DNA from: Actinopolymorpha cephalotaxi
GTDB lineage: Bacteria; Actinomycetota; Actinomycetes; Propionibacteriales; Actinopolymorphaceae
Reading direction: 5' to 3'
NCBI RefSeq assembly: GCF_013408535.1
Contig: NZ_JACBZA010000001.1
Location: 1,054,001 to 1,118,000, forward strand
Length of the DNA stretch: 64,000 nucleotides
The notes beneath the pieces are model-generated. The model worked only from the letters and a program-made list of their open reading frames with translations, was not told the origin of the DNA and did no database searches. Position 1 is the first letter of the stretch; the number at the start of each line of letters is the position of its first letter. Positions 25,281-33,325 of the stretch are shown in pieces. The position numbers and the translations under genes are program-made.

Positions 25281-26371
25281 TGCGGGTGCTGGCGGCGATG
25301 TCCGGCGGGGTCGACTCCGCGGTGGCGGCCGCGCGGGCGGTGGACGCCGGCCACCAGGTCACCGGGGTGCACCTCGCGCTGTCGCGCAACCCGTCGTCCT
25401 ACCGCACGGGTGCCCGCGGCTGCTGCACGCTGGAGGACGCCCGCGACGCCCGCCGGGCCGCCGACGTGCTCGGCATCCCGTTCTACGTCTGGGATCTGGC
25501 CGAGCGGTTCCACGCCGACGTGGTGACCGACTTCGTGCAGGAGTACGCCGCCGGCCGCACGCCCAACCCCTGCCTGCGCTGCAACGAGAAGATCAAGTTC
25601 GCCGCGGTGCTCGACCGGGCGCTGGCGCTCGGCTTCGACGCGGTCTGCACCGGCCACTACGCCCAGCTCGTGGACGGGCCCGCCGGCCGGGAGCTGCACA
25701 GGTCGGTCGACCCCGGCAAGGACCAGTCGTACGTCCTCGGCGTCCTCACCGCCGAGCAGCTCGCCCACGCCTACTTCCCGCTCGGCGGGTCGCCGAAGTC
25801 GGCGGTGCGGGCCGAGGCCGCCGAGCGCGGACTCGCGGTCGCCGACAAGCCCGACAGCCACGACATCTGCTTCGTCGCCGACGGCGACACGGCGGGCTTC
25901 CTGGCCCGCGAGCTCGGCGAGCAGCCCGGCAGGGTGGTCGACGAGGAGGGCACCGTGCTGGCCGAGCACGACGCGGCGTACGCGTTCACCGTCGGCCAGC
26001 GCCGGGGCCTGCGCCTCGGCCGGCCGGCCGACGACGGCAAGCCCCGCTACGTCCTGTCCATCGAACCCGTGAGCCGCACCGTCACCGTCGGACCCCGCGA
26101 CCGGCTGACCGTCGCGCACATCGAGGGCACCCAGCCGCGGTGGTGCGGCCCGGCGCCGGCCGGTCCGGTGGAATGCCGGGCGCAGATCCGCGCGCACGGC
26201 GACACGCTGCCCGCGCGGGCGTGGGTGGACGACGACGTGCTCCGGGTCGAGCTCGCCGAGCCGGCCACCGGCGTCGCGCCCGGCCAGGCGGTGGTGATCT
26301 ACGCCGGCACCCGGGTGATCGGATCGGCCACCATCTCCTCCACGGCCCCCGCCACCCCGGCCACGAACTGA
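25280..26371 (+). CDS. mnmA: tRNA-specific 2-thiouridylase
   Basis: 363-residue PP-loop enzyme that adds sulfur to U34 of tRNA Lys, Glu and Gln. The ATP pyrophosphatase loop is [13 protein letters not shown]. Catalytic cysteines are in [12 protein letters not shown] and [11 protein letters not shown], separated as usual by CTGHYAQL and [11 protein letters not shown]. The C-terminal beta-barrels include FTVGQRRGL. It is translationally coupled to iscS, its sulfur donor. Confidence 0.96.
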   Translation: MRVLAAMSGGVDSAVAAARAVDAGHQVTGVHLALSRNPSSYRTGARGCCTLEDARDARRAADVLGIPFYVWDLAERFHADVVTDFVQEYAAGRTPNPCLRCNEKIKFAAVLDRALALGFDAVCTGHYAQLVDGPAGRELHRSVDPGKDQSYVLGVLTAEQLAHAYFPLGGSPKSAVRAEAAERGLAVADKPDSHDICFVADGDTAGFLARELGEQPGRVVDEEGTVLAEHDAAYAFTVGQRRGLRLGRPADDGKPRYVLSIEPVSRTVTVGPRDRLTVAHIEGTQPRWCGPAPAGPVECRAQIRAHGDTLPARAWVDDDVLRVELAEPATGVAPGQAVVIYAGTRVIGSATISSTAPATPATN

Positions 26372-26406
26372 ACCCGCGCGCCGAGCTCGGCGCCGACCGT
26401 CGCCCG

Positions 26407-26412
26407 TAGGCT
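26407..26412 (+). promoter_or_regulatory. Leaderless -10 (TAGGCT) for MetE-like gene
   Basis: TAGGCT is followed by 6 nt and then GTG 26419, with no Shine-Dalgarno. Confidence 0.55.
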
Positions 26413-26418
26413 TTGCGG

Positions 26419-27504
26419 GTGCCGAACCCCATCGAAATGCCCTGGCGTCCGGGTGCCGCGACCGGCGTCGGATCGCTGCCGTACGACGATCCGCTGGAAG
26501 CAACCCGGGTCGTGCTGGGCGAGCTGCCCGACCTGCCGCACCTGCCCGAGCTACCCGGCCGGGGACCCGGCTCCGACATGATCGGGCGGGCCTGCGCGCT
26601 GCTGGTCGAACTCGGCGTCGACCTGCAGCCGTCCGGCTGGCGGCTGGTGCCGGGTGAGGGGCTCGACCAGCGCCGGGCTCGCTCCACCCTGGCCCGCGAC
26701 CTGGACGCGCTGGAAGAACTGACCCAGGCCTACGGCGGTCCGCTGAAGGTCCAGTTCACCGGGCCGCTGACGCTCGCCGCCGGGGTCGAACGCCCGCGCG
26801 GGGGCCGGGTGGTGGGGGACAGCGGTGCCCGCCGCGACCTGGCGCAGTCCCTGGCCGAGGGCCTGACGGTCCACCTGCGCGAGCTGCACCGCCGGGTGCC
26901 GGGTGCGTCGCTGGTGGTCCAGCTCGACGAACCGTCGATGCCCGCGGTCCTGCGCGGATCGGTGCCGACGGCCTCCGGGTTCTCCCGCTACCGCCCGGTC
27001 GAGGAGCACGAGGCGACCGACCTGCTGGGCGGCGTGATCGCGGCGATCGTGGCCGCCGGCGCGGTGCCGGTCGTGCACAGCTGCGCGGCCGGAACGCCGT
27101 TCCCGCTGCTGGTGCGCGCCGGGGCGCGCGGCCTGTCGTTCGACCTGAAGAAGCTCGGCCAGGCCGACGCGGACCCGCTGTCGGAGGCGGTCGAGGCCGG
27201 CGTGGCGTTGTTCGCCGGTGCCGTGCCCGCGCTGCGGCCCGAGGAGCCCGCTCGGCCCGCTCCGGGCACCGCGGCTGCTGCCGCGGACGGCGCCGCGCCC
27301 CGCCGCTCGGGCCCGCCCGGACCCACCGACGCCGACGTGGCCCGGACGGTGCAGGCGTTCTGGCGGCGGCTGGGGTTCGCCGCGGACGAGGTGGCCCGCG
27401 GTGTCGTGGTCACGCCCGCGTGCGGGCTCGCCGGCGCGGACCCGGCGTGGGCGCGTACGGCGATGAGACTGGCCCGGGAGGCGGCCGCGCACCTCGCGAG
27501 CTGA
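26419..27504 (+). CDS. MetE-like (cobalamin-independent methionine synthase fold) protein, Rv3015c-type
   Basis: 361-residue UROD/MetE-like barrel equal to about half of a full MetE. It starts VPNPIEMPWRPGAATGVGSLPY. Zinc-type ligands are visible in VPVVHSCAAGTPFPLL (His and Cys) and VVVTPACGLAGA (Cys), and VVQLDEPSMPAVL provides an acidic residue. A 35-residue Ala/Pro-rich insertion separates the last segments. Mycobacteria have a similar gene (Rv3015c) next to ligA, whose function is not settled. It may be a methyltransferase acting on a thiol, but not necessarily homocysteine. GTG 26419 is preferred because of the leaderless promoter. Confidence 0.78.
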   Translation: MPNPIEMPWRPGAATGVGSLPYDDPLEATRVVLGELPDLPHLPELPGRGPGSDMIGRACALLVELGVDLQPSGWRLVPGEGLDQRRARSTLARDLDALEELTQAYGGPLKVQFTGPLTLAAGVERPRGGRVVGDSGARRDLAQSLAEGLTVHLRELHRRVPGASLVVQLDEPSMPAVLRGSVPTASGFSRYRPVEEHEATDLLGGVIAAIVAAGAVPVVHSCAAGTPFPLLVRAGARGLSFDLKKLGQADADPLSEAVEAGVALFAGAVPALRPEEPARPAPGTAAAAADGAAPRRSGPPGPTDADVARTVQAFWRRLGFAADEVARGVVVTPACGLAGADPAWARTAMRLAREAAAHLAS

Positions 27505-27508
27505 CGCT

Positions 27509-27528
27509 CCCCGGTGCACTGACCGGGG
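27509..27528 (+). terminator. Small hairpin after MetE-like gene
   Basis: CCCCGGT/ACCGGGG 7-bp stem, loop of 6 nt, a few bases after the stop. Confidence 0.5.
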
Positions 27529-27559
27529 GGCCCCGGCCGCAACCTGCGGTTGACAGGAA

Positions 27560-27582
27560 ATACGATACGGCGCGTGTCGTAT
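27560..27582. promoter_or_regulatory. TetR operator overlapping -10 and start codon
   Basis: Inverted repeat ATACGATAC-GGCGC-GTGTCGTAT (one mismatch in 9-bp arms). It covers a TACGAT -10 (27561-27566) and the GTG start at 27574. The arrangement suggests a leaderless, tightly autorepressed gene. Confidence 0.7.
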
Positions 27583-28281
27583 CGAAAGAAGATCGAAGGC
27601 GGCCGGTCGTCGCCGGGGCGTCCGCGGGACGAGGGGCTGGAACGCCGGATCCTGGCGGCCGTCCTGGAGGTGCTGTCGGAAGCGGGCTACGCCGGCCTCA
27701 CGTACGAGGAGGTGGCGCGACGCTGCAATGCCTCCAAGGCGAGCCTGTACCGCCGCTGGAAGACCAAGCGGGACATGGTGATCGCGGCACTGCGGTCCGG
27801 ACCGGCCCAGGACGGCGCCGCGGAGCCGATCGACACCGGCAGCCTGCGCGAGGACCTGCTGTGCCTGTGCCGCCGGCTGGACCGCACGATGCGGGCGGCG
27901 GACAGCCAGACCGCGATGCTGCTCCTCCAGGCGGGCCTGGAGGATCCCGAGCTGTGCGAGGCGATCGAGAACTCGGTGGGCCCCACCGGTGCCCGGCTGC
28001 CCCGGCAGGTCCTCGACGCCGCCGTCGCCCGTGGTGACCTTCCCGCCGGGACGGACCCCTTCGCCTTCGAGGAAGTCGTCGGTGCCGCGCTGCTGCTTCG
28101 CCGGATCAACGGCCTGCCGGCCGGCGAGGAGTACCTCGTCGCGCTGGTCGACACCATCGTGATCCCCGCGCTGCGCGCATCCGCGACCTCGCCGGTCCCG
28201 CTGCCGGCCGGCATCTTCTCCGGACACCCGGGCCCTCCCGTCCCGGACACACTCCCGCCCGCCACCAAGGAGAATCGATGA
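27574..28281 (+). CDS. TetR family regulator
   Basis: 235-residue regulator: basic N-terminus, then the TetR HTH (ERRILAAVLEVLSEAGYAGLTYEEVARRCNASKASLYRRWKTK in pieces, residues about 22-65) and an all-helical ligand domain. GTG 27574 is preferred to ATG/GTG at 27550 because the operator palindrome and -10 hexamer point to transcription starting there. The 3' end overlaps the alpha/beta hydrolase by 4 bp (ATGA), so regulator and enzyme are one operon, probably induced by the enzyme's substrate. Confidence 0.9.
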   Translation: MSYRKKIEGGRSSPGRPRDEGLERRILAAVLEVLSEAGYAGLTYEEVARRCNASKASLYRRWKTKRDMVIAALRSGPAQDGAAEPIDTGSLREDLLCLCRRLDRTMRAADSQTAMLLLQAGLEDPELCEAIENSVGPTGARLPRQVLDAAVARGDLPAGTDPFAFEEVVGAALLLRRINGLPAGEEYLVALVDTIVIPALRASATSPVPLPAGIFSGHPGPPVPDTLPPATKENR

Positions 28282-29177
28282 CCTCCCACCTGACCATCGT
28301 CGGCTTCGACTACCGCACCCTCCCCGGAGCGGACGGCGTCGGCCTCAACGTCGCGGTCGGCGGCGAGGGCCCGGCCGTGGTCCTGCTCCACGGGTTCCCG
28401 CAGACCCACTACATGTGGAGGCACGTCGCCGGACGGCTCCGGGACGAGCACACCGTGATCGTCGCGGACCTGCGCGGCTACGGCGACAGCGACAAGCCGT
28501 CCGGGACCGACCCGGACACGTACTCCAAGCGGACGATGGCCAATGACATCGTCCAGGTCGCGGCCGCCCTGGGGTTCGACCACTTCGGCCTGGTCGGTCA
28601 CGACCGCGGCGCCCTGGTCGGCGTTCGGGCCGGCCTGGACCACCCGGCGGTCGTGGACTACCTCGGCATCCTGGACGTGCTGCCCACCCTGGACACCTGG
28701 GCGGTGCTGCAGGGCGTGAACGCGAAGGTGGCCTGGCACCTCTACCTCATGGCCCAGCCCGCCGGGCTCCCCGAGAAGATGATCGCCGCTGTCGCACCGG
28801 AGTTCTTCGGCTCGTTCCTGGACGCGTGGGACCCAGCAGGTACGACGTTCACCCAGCAGGAGCGCGACCACTACATCGACAGCTCGGTCGCCGCGGTCGA
28901 CTCCATTGTCGCCGACTACCGCGCCACCGCGAGCGTGGACCTCGAGCTGGACCTCCAGGACCGCGAGCGCGACGCGAAGCTCACCATGCCCGTGGGCGTC
29001 ATCTCCCAGGACTGGGGATCCCGGCTCGGCTTCGACGCCGCGGCGCTGTGGAAGGCGTGGGCGCCGGACCTGGAGTTCCGGGCCACGACGTCGGGCCACT
29101 TCATGGCCGAGGAGAACCCCGACGAGATCGCCGCCTTCGTTGCCGCGCTCGCCGCTCGGCCCTCTCGTGCGGGTTAG
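28278..29177 (+). CDS. Alpha/beta hydrolase, haloacetate dehalogenase-like
   Basis: 299-residue hydrolase. It has LLHGFPQTHYMWRHVA, ADLRGYGDSDKP, the nucleophile motif LVGHDRGALVG (Asp), and the terminal histidine in TSGHFMAEENPDEI. The overall layout matches fluoroacetate dehalogenases and epoxide hydrolases. Compared with known fluoroacetate dehalogenases, the second carboxylate-binding Arg and the halide-binding Trp next to the conserved His appear replaced by Leu (in GALVG and WHLYLMAQP). Fluoroacetate is therefore unlikely as substrate. It is translationally coupled to the TetR regulator. Confidence 0.82.
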   Translation: MTSHLTIVGFDYRTLPGADGVGLNVAVGGEGPAVVLLHGFPQTHYMWRHVAGRLRDEHTVIVADLRGYGDSDKPSGTDPDTYSKRTMANDIVQVAAALGFDHFGLVGHDRGALVGVRAGLDHPAVVDYLGILDVLPTLDTWAVLQGVNAKVAWHLYLMAQPAGLPEKMIAAVAPEFFGSFLDAWDPAGTTFTQQERDHYIDSSVAAVDSIVADYRATASVDLELDLQDRERDAKLTMPVGVISQDWGSRLGFDAAALWKAWAPDLEFRATTSGHFMAEENPDEIAAFVAALAARPSRAG

Positions 29178-29185
29178 GGCAGACC

Positions 29186-30391
29186 TCAGGAACTCGGGCC
29201 GAGCGGGGAGGCCAGCACGGACGCGATCAGCGCGGCGCGCTCCACCAGCGACTCCGCCACGATCTCCTCGTGCACCGCGTGGGCTCCACGTCCGCGTGGG
29301 CCGAACCCGTCCAGTGCGGGCACTCCGGCCGCGCCGGCGAAGTTGGTGTCGGCGGCGCCGAGCGCGTGCGACCCCCGGACCTGCTGCCCCACCCGCTCAC
29401 CGGCCCCCACCACGGCAGCGAGCAGGTCGTCGTTGCCGGTGCCGGCCCAGGCCGGGCGGCTGGTGAGGATCCTGGCCTGGATCCCGGCGTTCTCGCGGAT
29501 GGGTTCGAGCCGGGTCAGCTGGTCCAGGACCCGGCGTTCGACCTCGGCGTCGCCGAACCGGAACCCGAGCTCGGCGCCGGCCTTCCCCGCGGTGACGTTC
29601 GTGCGGGTGCCGCCGTACACGGTCCCGACGTTGTAGAGCACGTGTTCCTCGGCCGCCGCGATGCCCCGCAGCTCGACCAGCTGGTCGACGAGCTCGTCGA
29701 TGGCGGACACGCCGCGGGTACGGTCCAGCGCCGCGTGCGCCTCCACCCCGGTGGCCTCCAGGCGTACCCGCGTACTCCCGTGCCGGCCGGTCTTCAGCCC
29801 GCCTTTCGGGTGCGGCGGCTCCAGCCCGAGGGCCGCGGCCGCACCGGCCAGCTCGCGTTCGACCAGCGCCCGGCCGGTGGGCGTGCCGATCTCCTCGTCC
29901 GCGGTGACCACCAGGCGTACCTGCTGGGCGAGGGGGACGTCGCAGTCGCGCAGAACCGTGATCGCCGTCTCGAACGCGACCAGGCCGCCCTTCATGTCGA
30001 ACACGCCCGGCCCGCGGATCAGCGTCCCGTCGTCGACGTACGGCATCCGCGCCGCGAGCTGGCCGACCGGCCACACCGTGTCGTGGTGGCCGAGCACCAC
30101 CACGTGCGGCCGCTCGGCCGCGCTGCCGGTGGTGCTGCCGGTGCCGTCGGTGCCGTCTGTGATTGCCTCGCCGGCGGGCCAGGCGGCGACCAGGTGGTCG
30201 CCGGTGTCGCTCGCGACCGGCGTCACGGTGGCGCCGAGCTCGGTGTAGTGGTCGGCGAGCACCTCACCGAGCCGGTTCAGCGCGTCCGCGTCTCCGGTGG
30301 GCGTCTCGTGGTGGACGTACGCGGCGAGCCGTTCCCGCATCCGCGGCTCGAGCTCGCGGGCCCGGCGCACGAGGCGTTCGAGGGAATCCAT
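29186..30391 (-). CDS. M20 family amidohydrolase, candidate N-succinyl-L-amino acid desuccinylase
   Basis: 401-residue di-zinc M20 peptidase. Ligands and catalytic residues are in VVVLGHHDTVWPVG (His), RGPGVFDMKGGLVAF (Asp), VVTADEEIGTPTG (Glu-Glu) and the C-terminal GRGAHAVHEEIV (His). A dimerisation domain has LEATGVEAHAAL. It resembles glutamate carboxypeptidase-type and N-acyl amino acid hydrolases. It diverges from a GNAT / racemase gene set, matching the three-enzyme D-to-L inversion route known from Geobacillus, in which an M20 enzyme removes the succinyl group from the L product. The ATG lies 7 nt after a TATCCT -10, so the mRNA may be leaderless. Confidence 0.82.
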   Translation of the reverse strand: MDSLERLVRRARELEPRMRERLAAYVHHETPTGDADALNRLGEVLADHYTELGATVTPVASDTGDHLVAAWPAGEAITDGTDGTGSTTGSAAERPHVVVLGHHDTVWPVGQLAARMPYVDDGTLIRGPGVFDMKGGLVAFETAITVLRDCDVPLAQQVRLVVTADEEIGTPTGRALVERELAGAAAALGLEPPHPKGGLKTGRHGSTRVRLEATGVEAHAALDRTRGVSAIDELVDQLVELRGIAAAEEHVLYNVGTVYGGTRTNVTAGKAGAELGFRFGDAEVERRVLDQLTRLEPIRENAGIQARILTSRPAWAGTGNDDLLAAVVGAGERVGQQVRGSHALGAADTNFAGAAGVPALDGFGPRGRGAHAVHEEIVAESLVERAALIASVLASPLGPSS

Positions 30392-30398
30392 GCCCCGC

Positions 30399-30562
30399 AG
30401 GATATGACTCGTATCCTCGTCCCCTCGTCACCGACCCGCGCGCGAGGTGAGCGCTCCGGTCCGGCCGGGGCCTTGTTCGAACGGGGATTCCCGGAGCACG
30501 CATTGACCTCGGCCTCGCATCCCTGCTAGACATCTCGCGGTTATCTGTCGCGTATCTTCGTC
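30399..30562. promoter_or_regulatory. Divergent control region of D-amino acid cluster
   Basis: On the minus strand TATCCT (30404-30399) is 7 nt before the M20 ATG. On the plus strand TATCTT (30553-30558) is a -10 candidate for the GNAT gene. The 12-mer CGTATCCTCGTC (30410-30421) recurs as CGTATCTTCGTC (30551-30562), one copy near each promoter, and AGGATA-n7-TATCCT forms a small palindrome. A shared regulator is possible. Confidence 0.4.
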
Positions 30563-30673
30563 TAGTGGTGGCTGCCTCGCCGGTGTCGGCAGGTGCTCGC
30601 CAGCACGCCCGCCACACATACGCATCGTGTTGACGTCCGGCCCGGCCGGACGCCGTTCCTCGCTGGGGGTGCC

Positions 30674-31519
30674 ATGCAGGCCACGCGGCCCACGCGTCCG
30701 GTGCAGTCCACGCACTCCACGCCGTCCACACCGGGCTCGGCTGTCGTGGCCCGGCCGCTGCGCACCCAGCGCGAACGCGAGGACGCCGTGGGGCTGTATC
30801 GCCAGGTGTTCGGTCTCGGCTCCGGTGACCCGGCGATGACCCCGAAGCTCCTGGTCGCACTGCAGCGCAACGGCGGCTCCGCGCTCGGCGCCTTCGACCC
30901 GTCCGGACGGCTGGTGGGGTTCACCTACGGTTTCGTCGGTACGCAGGACGGCGCGACCTACCACTACTCCCAGGCCGCCGTGGTCGACGCGGCCGCGCAG
31001 GGGAAGGGCGTCGGCCGGGTGCTCAAGCGGGCCCAGGCCGCCGAGGCGTCGCGCGCCGGTGTCGGGACGATGCGCTGGGCGTACGACCCGATGCTCGCCC
31101 GCAACGCGCACTTCAACCTCGACGTTCTCGGCGCCCGCGGCCGGTGGTTCGTCCGGGACTACTACGGCGTCACCGACGGCGCCGGCCGCAGCGACCGGGT
31201 GATCGTGGAGTGGCGTACCGACCCGGACGGAGCGGAGGCAACCGGCCCCACGACCGACCCGGCCGAGCAGCCAGGGGGCGACCTCGACCTCGCGTGGGGG
31301 GCGACCCGCGTCACCGCCACCGGCCACCGGCTGCTGGCGATCCCGGCCCGCTGGGGTGCACACGGCGGGCCCGACCCGGCCCGGGGCGGCGACGTCCGCG
31401 ACCGGGTGGCCGGCGCGCTGGAGGAGGCGCTGGACGCGGGGTACGTCCTCACCTCGTGCCGCCGGACCACTCCGGACACCGCGGTCTACCTGTTCGCCTC
31501 CCCTGGAGACGCCCGATGA
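30674..31519 (+). CDS. GNAT acyltransferase, COG3375-like, candidate D-amino acid N-succinyltransferase
   Basis: 281-residue GNAT-fold protein. The acyl-CoA loop region is AVVDAAAQGKGVGRVLKRAQAAEA. MRWAYDPMLARNAHFNLDVLGARGRWFVRDYYG follows; this W-x-DP-x-x-x-NAHFN-x3-LGA...YYG pattern marks the COG3375 group often found beside menC-like racemases. In Geobacillus such a protein succinylates D-amino acids with succinyl-CoA. The N-terminal 40 residues are Thr/Pro-rich. The start at 30674 is tentative (GGGGG upstream); a GTG at 30593 is the other option. It overlaps the SIS gene by 4 bp. Confidence 0.75.
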   Translation: MQATRPTRPVQSTHSTPSTPGSAVVARPLRTQREREDAVGLYRQVFGLGSGDPAMTPKLLVALQRNGGSALGAFDPSGRLVGFTYGFVGTQDGATYHYSQAAVVDAAAQGKGVGRVLKRAQAAEASRAGVGTMRWAYDPMLARNAHFNLDVLGARGRWFVRDYYGVTDGAGRSDRVIVEWRTDPDGAEATGPTTDPAEQPGGDLDLAWGATRVTATGHRLLAIPARWGAHGGPDPARGGDVRDRVAGALEEALDAGYVLTSCRRTTPDTAVYLFASPGDAR

Positions 31520-32151
31520 GCGCCGACCCGAGCAGTCCGGACCAGCGGTACGGCGCCCGGCTGCGCCGGCGTTCGTCGTCGTCGATCCTGCTGGACCGGC
31601 TGCTCGACCACGAGACCGCCAACCTCGCCGAGACCGCCGACCGGATCCGCACCGACGGCACCCTGGAGCGGGCCGCCGCCCGGATCGTCGCCGCCCGCCG
31701 CAGGTTCGTGATCGGCGGCTCGAAGTCGTCCGCGTACGCCGCCCTGCTGGCCATCGACCTGTCCGCCAGCCTGGCCAACGTCACCCTGGTCGACGGCATC
31801 GCCGCCCGCCCGGTGGACGTGCTGTGCGACGTGCGCTCCGACGACGTCCTGGTCGCCTTCTCCTTCCGCCGCTACACGCAGGCGACGATCGCGGTGGCCC
31901 GGGAGTTCGCCGCCGCCGGGGGCACCGTGGTGGGCATCACCGACGGCCCGGACAGTTCGCTGGCCCGGCTGGCCGAGGTGGCCGTGGTGGTGGGCACCCG
32001 CAGTGCGTCGTACGTCGACTCACCGACCGCGGTCGCGGCGGTGACCCACATCCTCGCCACGCTGACCGCGGCCAGCGCCAAGGGAGCCCGCCGCCGGCTC
32101 GCCCGGCGCGAGGAGGTCACCCGCGACCTCGAACTCTACGAAGGGGCCTGA
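31516..32151 (+). CDS. SIS domain protein lacking the RpiR-type HTH
   Basis: 211-residue protein resembling the C-terminal sugar-isomerase (SIS) half of MurR/RpiR regulators: a short linker helix, then RRFVIGGSKSSAYAALLAIDLS, LVAFSFRRYTQATIAVAREFAAAGGTVVGITDG and HILATLTAASAKGA. The family's N-terminal winged helix of about 75 residues is missing, and the upstream region is occupied by the GNAT gene, so it cannot bind DNA in the usual way. It overlaps GNAT by 4 bp and lies 4 bp before the racemase, so it belongs to the same operon. It may be a sensor, a subunit, or an isomerase of unknown substrate. Confidence 0.75.
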   Translation: MSADPSSPDQRYGARLRRRSSSSILLDRLLDHETANLAETADRIRTDGTLERAAARIVAARRRFVIGGSKSSAYAALLAIDLSASLANVTLVDGIAARPVDVLCDVRSDDVLVAFSFRRYTQATIAVAREFAAAGGTVVGITDGPDSSLARLAEVAVVVGTRSASYVDSPTAVAAVTHILATLTAASAKGARRRLARREEVTRDLELYEGA

Positions 32152-32155
32152 GCGC

Positions 32156-33277
32156 ATGCAGATCACCGCCGCCGAACTCTTCGCGGCCCGGCTGCCGCTG
32201 GTGCACGAGTTCGAGACCAGCTCGCACCGCAAGACCTACCTGGAACACATCCTGGTCCGGGTGACCGGAGCCGACGGCGCGGTGGGCTGGGGCGAGATCG
32301 CCTCGCCGTCCGGGCCGTACTACTGCGCGGAGACGGTGCAGAGTTGCTGGCACGTCGCCGAGCAGTACCTGCTGCCGGCCGTGCTCGGCACCGGCTGGTC
32401 GCACCCGCGCGAGGTGGCGGCGCTGTGGTCGAAGGTACGCGGGAACGAGTTCGCCAAGGCCGGGGTGGACCTGGCGTGCTGGGACCTGTGGGCCACCGCG
32501 ACCGGCACACCGCTGGCTCGCGCGCTCGGCGGCACCCGCGACCGCGTGGTGGCCGGGGTGAGCCTCGGCATCGAGCCCACGCCGGAGGACCTGGTCGCGC
32601 AGGTGGCCCGCCAGATCGAGGCGGGCTATCCGCGGGTGAAGCTGAAGATCGCGCCGGGGTGGGACGTCGAGCCGGTCCGCGCCGTGCGGGCGGCGTTCCC
32701 CGACCTGGACCTGCACGTCGACGCCAACGGCGCCTACACCGAGGATCCCGACCACCTGGCGGCGCTGCGCGGGCTGGACGACTTCGGCCTGACGATGGTC
32801 GAGCAGCCGTTCGCGCCCCGCGACCTGCTGGCGCACGCCCGGCTGCGCCGCGTCCTGCGTACTCCCGTCTGCCTGGACGAGTCGGTCGCCGACCTGCACG
32901 ACCTGCGCACCGCGCTGGCCCTGGACGCGGTCGCGATCCTGAACATCAAGGTGTCCCGGATGGGCGGGCTGACCGCGGCGGTCGCGGCCCACGACCTCGC
33001 CCGCGAGCACGACGTCCCGGTGTGGTGCGGCGGCATGCACGAGTTCGGGATCGGGCGCGCGGCCAACGTCGCGCTGTCCAGCCTGCCCGGTTTCACGTTG
33101 CCCTCCGACGTGTCCGCGTCGGAGAAGTACTACGCCCGCGATGTCGTGCGCCCGCCGGTCACCGCCGACCGCGGGCTGGTCGACGTTCCGTGGAAGCAGG
33201 CGGGCAGCGGGCACCAGGTCGACGAGGAGTTCGTACGGGAGATCTCCTCGCGTACGGCCCGGGTGTCCGCCGGCTGA
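32156..33277 (+). CDS. N-succinylamino-acid racemase / o-succinylbenzoate synthase-type enolase
   Basis: 373-residue enolase-superfamily enzyme of the MLE subgroup. The acid/base lysines are in RVKLKIAPGWD and in ILNIKVSRMGGL. Metal ligands are in HVDANGAYT (Asp), MVEQPF (Glu) and CLDESV (Asp). Both lysine faces are present, as needed for 1,1-proton transfer (racemisation) or OSBS chemistry. No other menaquinone gene is nearby, but a COG3375 GNAT and an M20 hydrolase are, which favours N-acylamino-acid racemase over MenC. OSBS activity may coexist, as in known bifunctional members. Confidence 0.85.
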   Translation: MQITAAELFAARLPLVHEFETSSHRKTYLEHILVRVTGADGAVGWGEIASPSGPYYCAETVQSCWHVAEQYLLPAVLGTGWSHPREVAALWSKVRGNEFAKAGVDLACWDLWATATGTPLARALGGTRDRVVAGVSLGIEPTPEDLVAQVARQIEAGYPRVKLKIAPGWDVEPVRAVRAAFPDLDLHVDANGAYTEDPDHLAALRGLDDFGLTMVEQPFAPRDLLAHARLRRVLRTPVCLDESVADLHDLRTALALDAVAILNIKVSRMGGLTAAVAAHDLAREHDVPVWCGGMHEFGIGRAANVALSSLPGFTLPSDVSASEKYYARDVVRPPVTADRGLVDVPWKQAGSGHQVDEEFVREISSRTARVSAG

Positions 33278-33325
33278 CCCCGCCCGCGCACCTGCCGGAA
33301 ACCCCAGCACCGACGAAGGAGCGCC

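Noticed and set aside
22935-26503. Very long minus-strand frames opposite thiD, tenA, iscS and mnmA
   Set aside because: They are shadows of strongly conserved plus-strand genes; no domain, ribosome site or start context supports them.
27550-27555. TTGACA considered as the -35 box of the TetR gene
   Set aside because: It lies only 5 bp from the TACGAT -10, far short of the 16-18 bp needed; probably coincidental.
32156-33277. Calling the enolase-family gene menC
   Set aside because: No menaquinone genes are nearby, while GNAT and M20 partners of the N-succinylamino-acid racemase route are. The symbol was left empty because OSBS activity cannot be excluded.
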